Counted from the stretch's first letter, positions 1 to 6,982 are shown. The stretch: 9,061 nt of DNA from CAYZJV01 sp964478945 (GCA_964478945.1 CAYZJV010000082.1:1-9061), one strand, 5' to 3'. The notes: a model not told the origin generated them from the letters alone. Made by a program: numbers and translations.

Positions 1-30
1 ACTGTGCAAGTTCGAGTCTTGTTCTGGGCA
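1..30 (+). tRNA. 3' end of a tRNA gene (probably tRNA-Leu), cut by the window edge
   Basis: Only the last 30 bases are present. The T-arm is complete: stem 6-10 (GCAAG) pairs with 18-22 (CTTGT, one G-U) around a 7-base loop 11-17 (TTCGAGT) that has the invariant TTC-R-A pattern. Bases 23-29 (TCTGGGC) would be the 3' acceptor strand and A30 the discriminator. CCA is not encoded, as AAG follows. The implied 5' acceptor strand GCCCAGA resembles the GCCC-type start of many tRNA-Leu genes, but the anticodon lies outside the window, so the amino acid is a guess. The tRNA assignment itself is firm. Confidence 0.8.
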
Positions 31-53
31 AAGTATCCAAGAGTATCTTAAAG

Positions 54-85
54 AGCCGGTTTCCTTACACATGTGGAGATCGGCT
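54..85 (+). terminator. Hairpin terminator after the tRNA gene
   Basis: Bases 54-64 (AGCCGGTTTCC) pair over 11 positions with 75-85 (GGAGATCGGCT), including two G-U pairs, around a 10-base loop. The downstream bases are T-rich but interrupted (TTACTTGTT). It lies 24 bases after the tRNA end, where a transcript end is expected. The weak T-tract makes efficient rho-independent termination uncertain. Confidence 0.55.
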
Positions 86-207
86 TACTTGTTCCATAAC
101 CATATTCCCAAGATTCCAGTAATCCTCATGACGATATCATCGAATTAATGCAGGGAGCCACCCTCGGAAGCCACTTCAATCACTTGATAGCAAATGGTCG
201 GGAACCT

Positions 208-233
208 CCATTATATATTCATTTGACTAATGG
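208..233. repeat. Inverted repeat over the SOD promoter, possible operator
   Basis: CCATTA (208-213) and TAATGG (228-233) form a perfect 6-bp inverted repeat with 14 bases between. The half-site centres are 20 bp apart, about two helical turns. It brackets the -35 element (223-228), where a dimeric repressor could block RNA polymerase. It does not resemble a textbook Fur or PerR box. Six-bp repeats arise by chance, so this is only a candidate site. Confidence 0.35.
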
Positions 234-251
234 AAGATTCCTCTGTATCTT
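223..251 (+). promoter_or_regulatory. Sigma-70-type promoter for the superoxide dismutase gene
   Basis: TTGACT at 223-228 is separated by exactly 17 bases from TATCTT at 246-251, matching the consensus at 5/6 and 4/6 positions. The expected transcription start near 258 gives a leader of about 50 bases before the ATG at 308. That start lies downstream of the in-frame ATG at 230, which therefore cannot be used from this promoter. Nothing else recognisable lies between the tRNA hairpin (ending at 85) and this promoter, except the inverted repeat listed separately. Confidence 0.65.
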
Positions 252-295
252 ACGTATCACCTAGTGAATGGCTAGGGAAAGAACATACGATACAC

Positions 296-301
296 AGGAG
301 G
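296..301 (+). promoter_or_regulatory. Ribosome-binding site that sets the SOD start
   Basis: A perfect AGGAGG ends 6 bases before the ATG at 308. The longer reading frame opening at 230 has no such site, and its first 26 codons encode residues with no counterpart in superoxide dismutases. Confidence 0.85.
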
Positions 302-307
302 TATTCC

Positions 308-928
308 ATGTTTACACAGGTAGAACTTTCCTATGGTTTCAATGCCTTGGAACCACACATCGACGAACTTACCATGGTGACCCATTACACCAAGCACCAT
401 GCCGGCTATACCAAAAAACTCAATGCAGCCATTGAGAATGAGGCTGGTCTACAGGGAAAATCCATTGAAGATATCCTGAAGAATCTCGATTCCATCGGTG
501 ATGACAAGCTGCGGACCACGATAAGGAACAACGGAGGAGGGTATGCGAACCACAACCTCTACTTCTCCATCTTGAGTCCGAAAGCGGCAACACAACCCAC
601 AGGGAAACTGGCTGACCGCATCAAATCCGATTTCGGTAGTCTCGAAGCACTGAAGGATGAATTGACTTCACAAGCCGCGGGACGATTCGGATCAGGTTGG
701 GCATTCCTTGTGGCACATAAGGACGGTTCGTTGCAGGTGGTGAACACACCCAATCAGGATACTCCATTGATGGATTCCGATGGAGGCATTCCCATCTTGG
801 GTATCGATGTCTGGGAACATGCATATTATTTGAAATACAAGAACCTCAGGGCCGATTACCTCAAGGCAATTTGGAATGTACTCGACTGGGCCAAGATCGG
901 TGAGAACTACGATCAGGCCGGCAAGTAA
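308..928 (+). CDS. sod: Superoxide dismutase, Fe/Mn family (Mn or cambialistic type)
   Basis: This cytoplasmic enzyme converts two superoxide radicals to oxygen and hydrogen peroxide at a single metal ion. The 206-residue product has the usual family length. It has an N-terminal helical hairpin domain (about 1-90) and a C-terminal alpha/beta domain (about 95-206). The four metal ligands are visible as His26, His82 (in GGGYANH), Asp167 and His171 (in DVWEHAYY). The gateway Tyr34 and the KHHAGY stretch are also present. The outer-sphere glutamine is Gln150 in NQDTPL, the position used by Mn enzymes, while the position that holds glutamine in Fe enzymes is in a Gly-rich run. This favours manganese or either metal, but metal choice cannot be proved from sequence. 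His-His of the usual HHTKHH motif is His-Tyr here. The gene is monocistronic, with its own promoter and a hairpin downstream, and converges on the ABC operon. In an anaerobic or microaerophilic host it would serve oxygen tolerance. Confidence 0.96.
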   Translation: MFTQVELSYGFNALEPHIDELTMVTHYTKHHAGYTKKLNAAIENEAGLQGKSIEDILKNLDSIGDDKLRTTIRNNGGGYANHNLYFSILSPKAATQPTGKLADRIKSDFGSLEALKDELTSQAAGRFGSGWAFLVAHKDGSLQVVNTPNQDTPLMDSDGGIPILGIDVWEHAYYLKYKNLRADYLKAIWNVLDWAKIGENYDQAGK

Positions 929-942
929 CATAAGTACTCTAC

Positions 943-979
943 ACAAGGGGGTTGTTGCACATCGCAACAGCCCCCTTGT
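943..979. terminator. Bidirectional hairpin between convergent genes
   Basis: Bases 943-958 pair with 964-979 as an unbroken 16-bp stem (one G-U) with a 5-base loop at 959-963. The stem contains a GGGGG/CCCCC block. It begins 15 bases after the SOD stop and lies 33 bases beyond the stop of ABC ATPase 1 on the other strand, so it can end both transcripts. Neither side has a long T-tract. A second small hairpin (1000-1005 with 1011-1016) overlaps the ATPase stop codon. Confidence 0.75.
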
Positions 980-1011
980 TAAAGACGGAACTTTGTGTTC
1001 GTAGGGAAGGC

Positions 1012-2127
1012 CTACGCCGGTAGGAACACGGAGTTGGAGACATCGAAGATCAAGGAGACTTCATCACCTTCATCGAAGATCTTCATTCCACTTTGGAAAG
1101 GAACCGATGCTTTCACAGTATCGCCATTTGGGAGTGTGAGTTCATACTCCATATGGCTTCCCACGAATATGGAGGAAACGACTTCTGCTGAGAAGTGCGT
1201 TTTATCGTCGTCTCGTTTGACCACAGCAACGCTTTCGGGTCGGACTATCAGAGCGGCATTCTTTCCCTCATGATAAATGGTATCATCGGCCGAATAGATA
1301 TGAGGTTTGAGTGCGCGTGCTGAAAATGATCCCCCATCCGGTATCGCAACCGAGATCTCATCGTCACCGATACTGATCACCGGAAGATGAATCACATTCG
1401 CATGGCCTATGAAATCAGCCACAAAGAGCGACTGCGGATTGCTGTATATCTCGAAGGGGGTTCCAATCTGTTCCACCTTGCCCTTGTTCATAACCACAAT
1501 ACGGTCCGCCATAGTCAATGCTTCCGCTTGATCATGGGTGACATACAGACAAGTGATGCCAAGCTTCTTCTGCAACTTCCGTATCTCGGTCCGCATGTGC
1601 AAACGTAGTTTCGCATCCAAATTCGACAAAGGTTCATCCATCAGCAACAACTGTGGTTCCATGACAATGACACGTGCCAACGCCACCCGTTGCTGCTCTC
1701 CTCCCGAGAGTTGGCTTGGATAGCGGTTTTCCGTTTTCACCAGCCCGACAAGATTCAAGGCCGAAAGCACTTTCAGGCGAATATCGGAATCCTTTTCTCC
1801 CCTGGCCTTCAAGCCATATGCAACATTGTTGTAGACACTCATATGTGGAAACAAGGCATAATTCTGAAATACAAATCCGATTTGACGTCTGTTGACCGGG
1901 GTATTGGTCATATCTTTTCCCCGAATGGTGATGCTGCCATCGGAGGGAAGTTCGAATCCCGCGACCATCCGCAGAGTGGTGGTCTTTCCACAACCGGAAG
2001 GACCAAGGAAAGTAACCATTTCTCCCTCGGCAACAGACAGGTTCACCATATCGACCGCACGAACCACATCGTGGCCTTTCTGAAAGATTTTGGTGACATC
2101 TCGTAATTCAAGCGCCGATTTTTTCAT
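1012..2127 (-). CDS. ABC transporter ATP-binding protein 1 (FbpC/AfuC/PotA-like, with TOBE domain)
   Basis: This is the cytoplasmic ATPase that drives import through the fused permease encoded just upstream. The 371-residue protein has Walker A GPSGCGKTT (42-50), Q-loop Gln88 in FQNYALFPH, a canonical signature LSGGE (140-144), Walker B LLLMDE (160-165) with D-loop SNLD, and switch His198 in VTHDQ. A C-terminal TOBE-type domain (about 290-370) follows, as in FbpC, AfuC and PotA. The start at 2127 is chosen because AGGAG (2135-2139) sits 7 bases before it. The 22 codons of the longer frame overlap the permease gene and do not look like ABC sequence. The gene overlaps the permease gene by 20 nt, so coupled translation is likely. 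It is last in the operon, followed by the hairpin at 943-979. All catalytic residues are intact, in contrast to ATPase 2 at 6969-8126. The substrate cannot be deduced from the ATPase. Confidence 0.93.
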   Translation of the reverse strand: MKKSALELRDVTKIFQKGHDVVRAVDMVNLSVAEGEMVTFLGPSGCGKTTTLRMVAGFELPSDGSITIRGKDMTNTPVNRRQIGFVFQNYALFPHMSVYNNVAYGLKARGEKDSDIRLKVLSALNLVGLVKTENRYPSQLSGGEQQRVALARVIVMEPQLLLMDEPLSNLDAKLRLHMRTEIRKLQKKLGITCLYVTHDQAEALTMADRIVVMNKGKVEQIGTPFEIYSNPQSLFVADFIGHANVIHLPVISIGDDEISVAIPDGGSFSARALKPHIYSADDTIYHEGKNAALIVRPESVAVVKRDDDKTHFSAEVVSSIFVGSHMEYELTLPNGDTVKASVPFQSGMKIFDEGDEVSLIFDVSNSVFLPA

Positions 2128-3820
2128 TGGTGATCTCCTGAGGTTTATGGTATTTCGCGGTACTGAGTTTGAGCAAATAGAACATGATCGCATCGGCGAT
2201 GAAGACGATGAGAATCAAAACGATCGAAAACGCCGAAGCTTGGGAAAATTGAAGTTCCGTCATGCTCTCCAATATCCTTGTTGTGAGCAATGTCCATCGT
2301 ACTGACACCAAGAATATCGTTGCACTGATAGCCGTCATGCAGTGGATGAAGAGATACCGCATTCCGGCAAGAACAGCTGGTATGATCAAAGGAATGGTGA
2401 TATGGGTGAACGTTCGGGTGGAACTCGCTCCAAGACTCAATGATGCCTCCTCGAGCGCAGGATCTATCTGTTCCAGTGAGGCTATCACCGAGCGAATTCC
2501 CGTCGCATAATATCGGAAGACATATGCGGCGACAAGAATCGAAAGGGTTCCGGTAAGCAGAATGGGTCGTTCATTGAAAGCAATGATATATGCGATACCG
2601 ACAACGGTACCGGGAAGTGCATAGTTCAGTAGACTGCTGAACTCGAAGAATCTTTTTCCAATGAATTTCTTCCTCTGGACGATATAGCCGATTACCACCG
2701 CCAATACCGATCCGATCACGGTTGAGAGGAACGCGATGAGCAGAGTATCGGTGATGGCTTTCTTGCCATGTTTGAAGACATATCCGTAATGTCTCAGGGT
2801 AAAGGAGTTGTTTACACTCCATACCTCCACGAACGATCCCCATAGGATGATCGCATACAGATAGAGTATGAACGCGACCACAATGGTGCAAATGATTCCT
2901 ATCACCACCGACAACTCGGTCGGCAATTTTGCGAATTCGGTACGGGCTCCATTTTTGCCGGTAACAGAAACGAAACTCTTCTTTCCCATCAATAACCGTT
3001 GGATGAGGAATACGAATAACGCCGGAACCAACAGCAGGAAGGATAACGAAGCCCCTCCCCTGAGATCGAACATACCGGTGATCATCAGATACGCCTCGGT
3101 GGGAAGCACGGGAAAGGAATGACCTCCCAAGATGAGCGGGGTCGCGAAGTCAGCCAAGCTGGCACCGAAAAGAAGCAGAATCGAATTTCCAATTCCTGGG
3201 ATGGAAAGAGGAATCGTGATCGTTCTGAACATCCTCCACCGGGAAGCTCCGAGAGAAAGTGCCGCATCATCAAGATTCGCACTCATGGTGTTCAGAATCG
3301 CGGTGATCACCATGAATGCCACTGGAAAATAGGTCAGCGTTTCCGAAATCCAAGTCCCCAGAAATCCATAGATCGAAAAATCTCCGATTCCAAAGGCCTT
3401 GAGCAGCATACCATTGGGCCCCAGTGCGAGTGTGAGTGAAATGCTGCTGGTGAAAGGTGGAGAGATCAGAGGCAGTATCGTGACCCCGCCCAACAGTATC
3501 TTGAACACTTTGGGAAGTGAGGTCCTCGTGACCGCCAAGGCAAATAGATATCCGAGGATTGTGCCGGAAATACTCACAGCCGTCGCAAGAATCAAACTCC
3601 CGTACAATGCTTTGATATGGTAGCTCTTGCCCATCACTTCACTCATGTTCACGAATGATAAAGTTCCCTCTACCACGAAAGTTGTCATGAAGAGCCGTAG
3701 GATGGGGAGAAAGATGAAAATTGCGAATGAAATCCACACAGCAACCATCGCCGAAAAAAGCGCAGGATCACTTTTCATCATTGATTTGCGTGTCGGTTTG
3801 TGAAGGTTCCTTTCAAGCAT
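2108..3820 (-). CDS. ABC transporter permease, two fused membrane domains (FbpB/AfuB-like)
   Basis: This inner-membrane channel subunit consists of two homologous permease halves joined in one chain, 570 residues with roughly 12 membrane segments. The first segment is at about 21-45 and the last at about 531-550. Each half carries an EAA coupling loop that docks onto an ATPase: DDAALSLGASRW to IPLSIPG at about 184-209, and EEASLSLGASST to IPLIIPA at about 457-482. A polar linker lies near 279-300. Fused permeases of this kind are usual in the ferric iron and hexose-phosphate (Fbp, Sfu, Afu) group. The start at 3820 is preferred: it is an ATG with AAGGAAG at 3826-3832. A longer frame opens with TTG at 3889, but its extra 23 codons run through a stem-loop. 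The gene lies 84 nt after the binding-protein gene and overlaps ATPase 1 by 20 nt. The two EAA loops differ in sequence, so the halves may contact different ATPases. Confidence 0.93.
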   Translation of the reverse strand: MLERNLHKPTRKSMMKSDPALFSAMVAVWISFAIFIFLPILRLFMTTFVVEGTLSFVNMSEVMGKSYHIKALYGSLILATAVSISGTILGYLFALAVTRTSLPKVFKILLGGVTILPLISPPFTSSISLTLALGPNGMLLKAFGIGDFSIYGFLGTWISETLTYFPVAFMVITAILNTMSANLDDAALSLGASRWRMFRTITIPLSIPGIGNSILLLFGASLADFATPLILGGHSFPVLPTEAYLMITGMFDLRGGASLSFLLLVPALFVFLIQRLLMGKKSFVSVTGKNGARTEFAKLPTELSVVIGIICTIVVAFILYLYAIILWGSFVEVWSVNNSFTLRHYGYVFKHGKKAITDTLLIAFLSTVIGSVLAVVIGYIVQRKKFIGKRFFEFSSLLNYALPGTVVGIAYIIAFNERPILLTGTLSILVAAYVFRYYATGIRSVIASLEQIDPALEEASLSLGASSTRTFTHITIPLIIPAVLAGMRYLFIHCMTAISATIFLVSVRWTLLTTRILESMTELQFSQASAFSIVLILIVFIADAIMFYLLKLSTAKYHKPQEITNEKIGA

Positions 3821-3825
3821 GACAA

Positions 3826-3832
3826 CTTCCTT
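3826..3832 (-). promoter_or_regulatory. Ribosome-binding site that sets the permease start
   Basis: On the - strand AAGGAAG ends 5 bases before the ATG at 3820. It lies 9 bases after the foot of the intercistronic stem-loop (3842-3877), leaving it exposed even when the hairpin forms. The upstream TTG at 3889 has no comparable site. Confidence 0.65.
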
Positions 3833-3841
3833 TTTGGCAAA

Positions 3842-3877
3842 GGGATTGTCGATAGTCATTGGACCAAAGACAATCCC
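3842..3877 (-). other. Intercistronic stem-loop between binding-protein and permease genes
   Basis: GGGATTGTC and GACAATCCC form a perfect 9-bp inverted repeat (3842-3850 with 3869-3877) around an 18-base loop. It lies in the gap after the binding-protein stop (3905) and just before the permease ribosome-binding site. In many ABC operons a hairpin here protects the 3' end of the binding-protein message or partly stops transcription, so the binding protein is made in excess over the membrane subunits. That role is inferred by analogy. There is no strong T-tract after it. Confidence 0.6.
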
Positions 3878-3904
3878 GATGTCTTGCAAAATTACGAGAC
3901 AGTA

Positions 3905-4933
3905 CTACTGTTGAATCACTTCTTCGATCCAGCGTTCGACGAATCTGCTTCTATTCTCACCCTTCCATGATGCTGCGGCTTCGAGAAGATTGACCTTGGA
4001 CATGTCCAGAGCTGGGTTGGTGACCTCGACATCCGGTCGTGTCGGGATGTAGTTGATGCGATTCTCCACCATGACTTCCCCAAGTCTCGCCGAGGATGCC
4101 CAGTCCATCAATTCTTCAGCGGCAACACGGTTCTTGGCTCCTTTGATGACTCCGGCGGCTTCGACACCGTAGGTCACACCCTCTTTGGGATAGGAGATCT
4201 GCAGGTCATACCCTTGCTGCTGGATATCCAAGGCATCAACTATATAGAAGATTCCCGCGGCAGCTTGTCCTGTTGCAACAGGCATTGCTCCACCGGCTCC
4301 ACCCTTTGTGTACAGTTGAATATTCTTATGCAATTGCTTCTGATACTCGAAAGCTTCATCCTCGCCAAGAGCCTGTACCAAAGAATAGATGCGTTCGGTT
4401 GCGGTTCCGCTTGTTCTGGCATCGGCCATCTGCAGGCTGTTGCGATACGCCGGATCAAGAAGGTCATTCCAACTTGTGGGAGGTTGCATACCTTTTTCCT
4501 CAAGGAATTTCGTGTTGCTCATGAATGTAAGCGGAATGACCCCGATTCCTGTCCAGTACCCATCGGGAGACCTGAACCGGGCAGGGATTTCCTCTGCTTG
4601 TGCCGGTACATACTGGGCAAACACATCTTCAAGAATTCCTGCTTCATACGTGTCTGCTGGACCACCCCAGAGAGCATCGACCTGCGGGTTTCCCTTTTCG
4701 GCAATGATTCTTGCCAAAGCTTCACCGGAAGAGAGTCGAACGAAATTGACTTTGATCCCGGTATCTTTGGTGAATTCCTCAAAAATGATGGTGGCATACT
4801 TCTCAGGCATGATGGAATACACATTCAATGTACCACCCGATCCGATTTGCTCCTGAGCACCTCCAGCGAACACCGGCGATGCACAGATCGCAACCAATAG
4901 TAACAGGGACAAGGCTTTTGTAAGCTTGTTCAT
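3905..4933 (-). CDS. Periplasmic substrate-binding protein of an ABC importer (FbpA/AfuA/PhnS-like)
   Basis: This is the extracytoplasmic receptor that captures the substrate and delivers it to the permease at 2108-3820. The precursor has 342 residues, normal for the family. The signal peptide is basic MNKLTK, then a hydrophobic core 7-16, with likely cleavage after Ala23 (VFA/GGAQ). Cys17 in VAIC gives a poor but not impossible lipobox, since spirochaete lipoboxes are relaxed. The mature part begins with the family-typical LNVYS strand (36-40), followed by the two-lobed cluster F fold. The adjacent Tyr-Tyr pair that binds iron in classical ferric-binding proteins is absent: the corresponding stretch appears to be GIFYIVDAL (227-235). 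AfuA-type relatives bind hexose phosphates, and others bind 2-aminoethylphosphonate, so an organophosphate ligand is as plausible as iron. The start at 4933 has AAGGAGG (4941-4947) 7 bases upstream. The strong site and the downstream hairpin both suggest high expression. Confidence 0.92.
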   Translation of the reverse strand: MNKLTKALSLLLLVAICASPVFAGGAQEQIGSGGTLNVYSIMPEKYATIIFEEFTKDTGIKVNFVRLSSGEALARIIAEKGNPQVDALWGGPADTYEAGILEDVFAQYVPAQAEEIPARFRSPDGYWTGIGVIPLTFMSNTKFLEEKGMQPPTSWNDLLDPAYRNSLQMADARTSGTATERIYSLVQALGEDEAFEYQKQLHKNIQLYTKGGAGGAMPVATGQAAAGIFYIVDALDIQQQGYDLQISYPKEGVTYGVEAAGVIKGAKNRVAAEELMDWASSARLGEVMVENRINYIPTRPDVEVTNPALDMSKVNLLEAAASWKGENRSRFVERWIEEVIQQ

Positions 4934-5017
4934 TGTTGAACCTCCTTTCAACAGGACGTGTGATATGTAGCGGGCGAATAACTACCGTATTGCCAGCCTC
5001 TGTTGATAGTCTCATCC

Positions 5018-5038
5018 ACTTGCCTGGTTCCCGCAAGT
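5018..5038 (-). repeat. Short inverted repeat in the regulator/binding-protein gap
   Basis: ACTTGC (5018-5023) and GCAAGT (5033-5038) are inverted with a 9-base loop, just after the response regulator stop at 5049. It could form a weak hairpin in the transcript or be half of an operator. There is no T-tract on the - strand, so a real terminator is unlikely. The rest of the gap (4934-5017) shows only the ribosome-binding site of the binding-protein gene. I find no convincing -35/-10 pair in it. Confidence 0.35.
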
Positions 5039-5054
5039 TACAAAAGAGTTACAA
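5036..5054. promoter_or_regulatory. Tandem 8-bp direct repeats, candidate response-regulator operator
   Basis: AGTTACAA occurs at 5036-5043 and again at 5047-5054, exactly 11 bp apart, one helical turn. OmpR-family regulators bind as head-to-tail dimers to direct repeats with 10-11 bp spacing. The pair overlaps the stop codon of the regulator gene itself and lies about 105-120 bp upstream of the binding-protein start. An activator here could switch a promoter inside the gap. Related TCACAAG copies lie ahead of ATPase 2 at 8215-8221 and 8248-8254. Function is inferred from geometry and position only. Confidence 0.5.
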
Positions 5055-5753
5055 TTCCAAGCCATGGTTAATTTGTAAATCAGTCAATAGATAGCCATAT
5101 CCCCAACGGTTGAGGAGAAACCGGGGATTCGAAGGATCCTGTTCGATCTTCTTTCTCAATCGGCTTATATTCACCTTCACCATTTCCACCCCGTTGATCC
5201 ATTCTTCCGCATTCCAGACTTGCTTCAATAGGGTTTCCGATGAAACGGGTGTGTTGGCATGCGTTGCCAGAAATTCGATGATCTTATATTCGGTGGGAGT
5301 CAGGTTCACCAATTCACGATCGATCTCAACCGTTTGCTTGCGGATATCCACGGTGATTGATCCTATGGTCAAAAGATACTTGGTAGTTTCCGGTCTTGTC
5401 CTTTTGATGATTTTTTCAACCCGTAACAACAGTTCCTTATAATTGAAGGGTTTTGAAACATAGTCTTCGGCTCCGACCTCCAGCCCTTCGATAATCTGGT
5501 CATCCTTGTCATGGGAACTCAACACCAGCACCGGTATCTCCATATCCACCAGACGGGGACACACCTGCAATCCATCCAGCCCCGGGAGTCCGATATCCAA
5601 TATCACGAGATCGGGCTGCCAACGGTTGGATTCAACCAGAGCATCATTGCCATTGCCCACTGCTTTGGTTTGGTAGCCTGCGTTTTCCAGGATGAAACAC
5701 AACACATCCCGAATATCCTTCTCATCATCGACCACAAGTACTTTGCCACTCAT
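5049..5753 (-). CDS. Response regulator, OmpR/PhoB family
   Basis: This 234-residue DNA-binding regulator should be phosphorylated by the histidine kinase encoded immediately upstream. The receiver domain (about 1-118) shows the acidic pocket Asp9-Asp10-Glu11, phospho-acceptor Asp53 in LVILDIGLPGLDG, switch Ser79 and Lys101 in the SKPF motif. The C-terminal winged helix (about 125-228) has LTPTEYKIIEFLATH at its start and VKVNISRLRKKIE as recognition helix. The domain ends in the typical GYGYLL hairpin. There is no AAA+ domain, so it acts with sigma-70-type polymerase and could not drive the sigma-54 promoter at 9010. The ATG overlaps the kinase stop by 4 nt (ATGA), so the pair is translationally coupled. 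Downstream lie the tandem repeats at 5036-5054 and then the transporter genes. This suggests control of its own transport operon. The inducing ligand is presumably the transported compound, which is inference. Confidence 0.95.
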   Translation of the reverse strand: MSGKVLVVDDEKDIRDVLCFILENAGYQTKAVGNGNDALVESNRWQPDLVILDIGLPGLDGLQVCPRLVDMEIPVLVLSSHDKDDQIIEGLEVGAEDYVSKPFNYKELLLRVEKIIKRTRPETTKYLLTIGSITVDIRKQTVEIDRELVNLTPTEYKIIEFLATHANTPVSSETLLKQVWNAEEWINGVEMVKVNISRLRKKIEQDPSNPRFLLNRWGYGYLLTDLQINHGLEL

Positions 5754-6982
5754 TCCGTTGCCTCTGCAGGAAGATTGAATGATACCATGGTACCAAGATT
5801 CTTGGAACTTGTGATGTACACATGACCATGGTGTTTCTCGATGATGGCACGAACAATGGCCAATCCCAAGCCAAAGCCATCTTGATACGTCTTCAAATCG
5901 TGATCTTCCTGATAAAACTCCTTGAACAAGGTTTCCCGGCCTTCACCCAGCAACCCTTGTCCATTGTCGCTTACGGTGAGAACCACCTGTTCATCATCTT
6001 GGGTAAGGGAGATCACGATGGTACCCTGCTCTTCGGTGTGTTTGGAGGCGTTGTGTATCAAATTCACCAAAACTTGTCGAATCCAAGCTTCATCGGCATA
6101 CGGACGGGACACCATTGAAGGGAATGAATATTTGATCTTTTGTTTCCTCAGTTGAATCATCGGTTGCACCATCTCCACCACCTGTCTGGTGAGGAAGCGA
6201 AGGTCGATGGTCTTGGATAGATCGGGTTGCCAATCCTGTCCCAGCTTCAACAAGGTCAACATGTTCTCGGAGAATGTGATCAATCTCTGTGTATTGATAT
6301 AGATCGACTCCATGAATTTTTTCTGACGATTGTTCAAAGGACCGGGAATTTGTTCCATGAGGACATTTTCTGTCGTTTGCATGATGGTGAGTGGAGTACG
6401 AATCTCATGAGCCAAGGTCGCCAACATCTTGTCATACGCCTCACGGGACATCGTCTCATTCGGTTTCTTCATCATATGCAACCAGATACCGATCACCTTG
6501 CCATATTTCACCAATAAACCAGCCAATCCACTGAGACACAAGATCATGAAGAGGAGATGAAAGGGAGCAACAGCAGGGATGAAAAAAGGGAGAAGAAGGG
6601 AACTGAAAAACAGGATGCCACCATCCAACAGGGGAGAGTGTGTTCCATGCGAACATCTGATACCCAAGACTACCGCAGGCAGCACTGCGTAAAGTTCCGA
6701 ATTGCTCCCAAACACCACAGGCAGGCTCCCGGAAATAAAGGCGACCTCCATGGTTGCGAGGATTCCGAGCGATATCTTGACCATCAGTATCCTACGATTT
6801 GTTGGACTTCTGCTCGGAACCCGCTTGAGGTTGATTATATCGGCAAGGACAATACCCGAAGCAACACTACATACTATGATGGAAAAAGTCAGGAGGACAG
6901 GATTGGGTCTAGACACAACAGCCCAAATCAACAAGAGTCCCGGCGTGGGCAATGAGGGTAATGTGTTCCTATACGCTTGCAT
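5750..6982 (-). CDS. Membrane sensor histidine kinase, polytopic, no large periplasmic domain
   Basis: The 410-residue kinase starts with a hydrophobic region (about 12-168) that looks like six membrane segments, near 12-24, 29-50, 65-91, 97-110, 120-139 and 142-168, joined by short loops. The core follows: DHp helix with phospho-acceptor His192 in LAHEIRTPL, N-box Asn307 to Asn311 (NLIHN), G1 DNGQG (339-343), F-box Phe353/Phe356 and G2 GFGLG (369-373). All catalytic motifs are intact. No PAS, HAMP or sizeable extracytoplasmic sensor is visible. The signal must therefore be read within the membrane, from a lipid or small solute, or through a partner such as the transporter. The start overlaps the end of ATPase 2 by 14 nt and has only a weak purine stretch (AAGAGAA) before it, which fits coupled translation. 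The stop overlaps the regulator start. The position of the start is less certain than the gene. Confidence 0.93.
   Translation of the reverse strand: MQAYRNTLPSLPTPGLLLIWAVVSRPNPVLLTFSIIVCSVASGIVLADIINLKRVPSRSPTNRRILMVKISLGILATMEVAFISGSLPVVFGSNSELYAVLPAVVLGIRCSHGTHSPLLDGGILFFSSLLLPFFIPAVAPFHLLFMILCLSGLAGLLVKYGKVIGIWLHMMKKPNETMSREAYDKMLATLAHEIRTPLTIMQTTENVLMEQIPGPLNNRQKKFMESIYINTQRLITFSENMLTLLKLGQDWQPDLSKTIDLRFLTRQVVEMVQPMIQLRKQKIKYSFPSMVSRPYADEAWIRQVLVNLIHNASKHTEEQGTIVISLTQDDEQVVLTVSDNGQGLLGEGRETLFKEFYQEDHDLKTYQDGFGLGLAIVRAIIEKHHGHVYITSSKNLGTMVSFNLPAEATE

Noticed and set aside
1..30. tRNA 3' end as an integration site for a mobile element
   Set aside because: No integrase gene, and no second copy of the tRNA end was noticed in the window.
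230..307. 26-codon N-terminal extension of superoxide dismutase
   Set aside because: It begins upstream of the likely transcription start (near 258), has no ribosome-binding site and no homology-like sequence, while AGGAGG precedes the ATG at 308.
1690..2106. + strand open frame of 138 codons opposite ATPase 1
   Set aside because: It is a shadow of the conserved ABC coding sequence on the other strand, with no domain or translation signal of its own.
3821..3889. Longer permease start at TTG 3889
   Set aside because: It would begin with a rare start codon without a good ribosome-binding site and translate through the stem-loop. The ATG at 3820 has AAGGAAG upstream and begins a normal permease N-terminus.
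4214..4900. Long + strand open frame of 228 codons opposite the binding-protein gene
   Set aside because: It lies wholly antisense to a clear gene, its predicted protein is Cys- and Ser-rich without recognisable motifs, and no ribosome-binding site or promoter was seen.
5024..5031. CCTGGTTC shared with the ATPase 2 promoter spacer (8207-8214)
   Set aside because: A single shared 8-mer in a 9-kb window is within chance, and the two copies face opposite ways relative to their genes.
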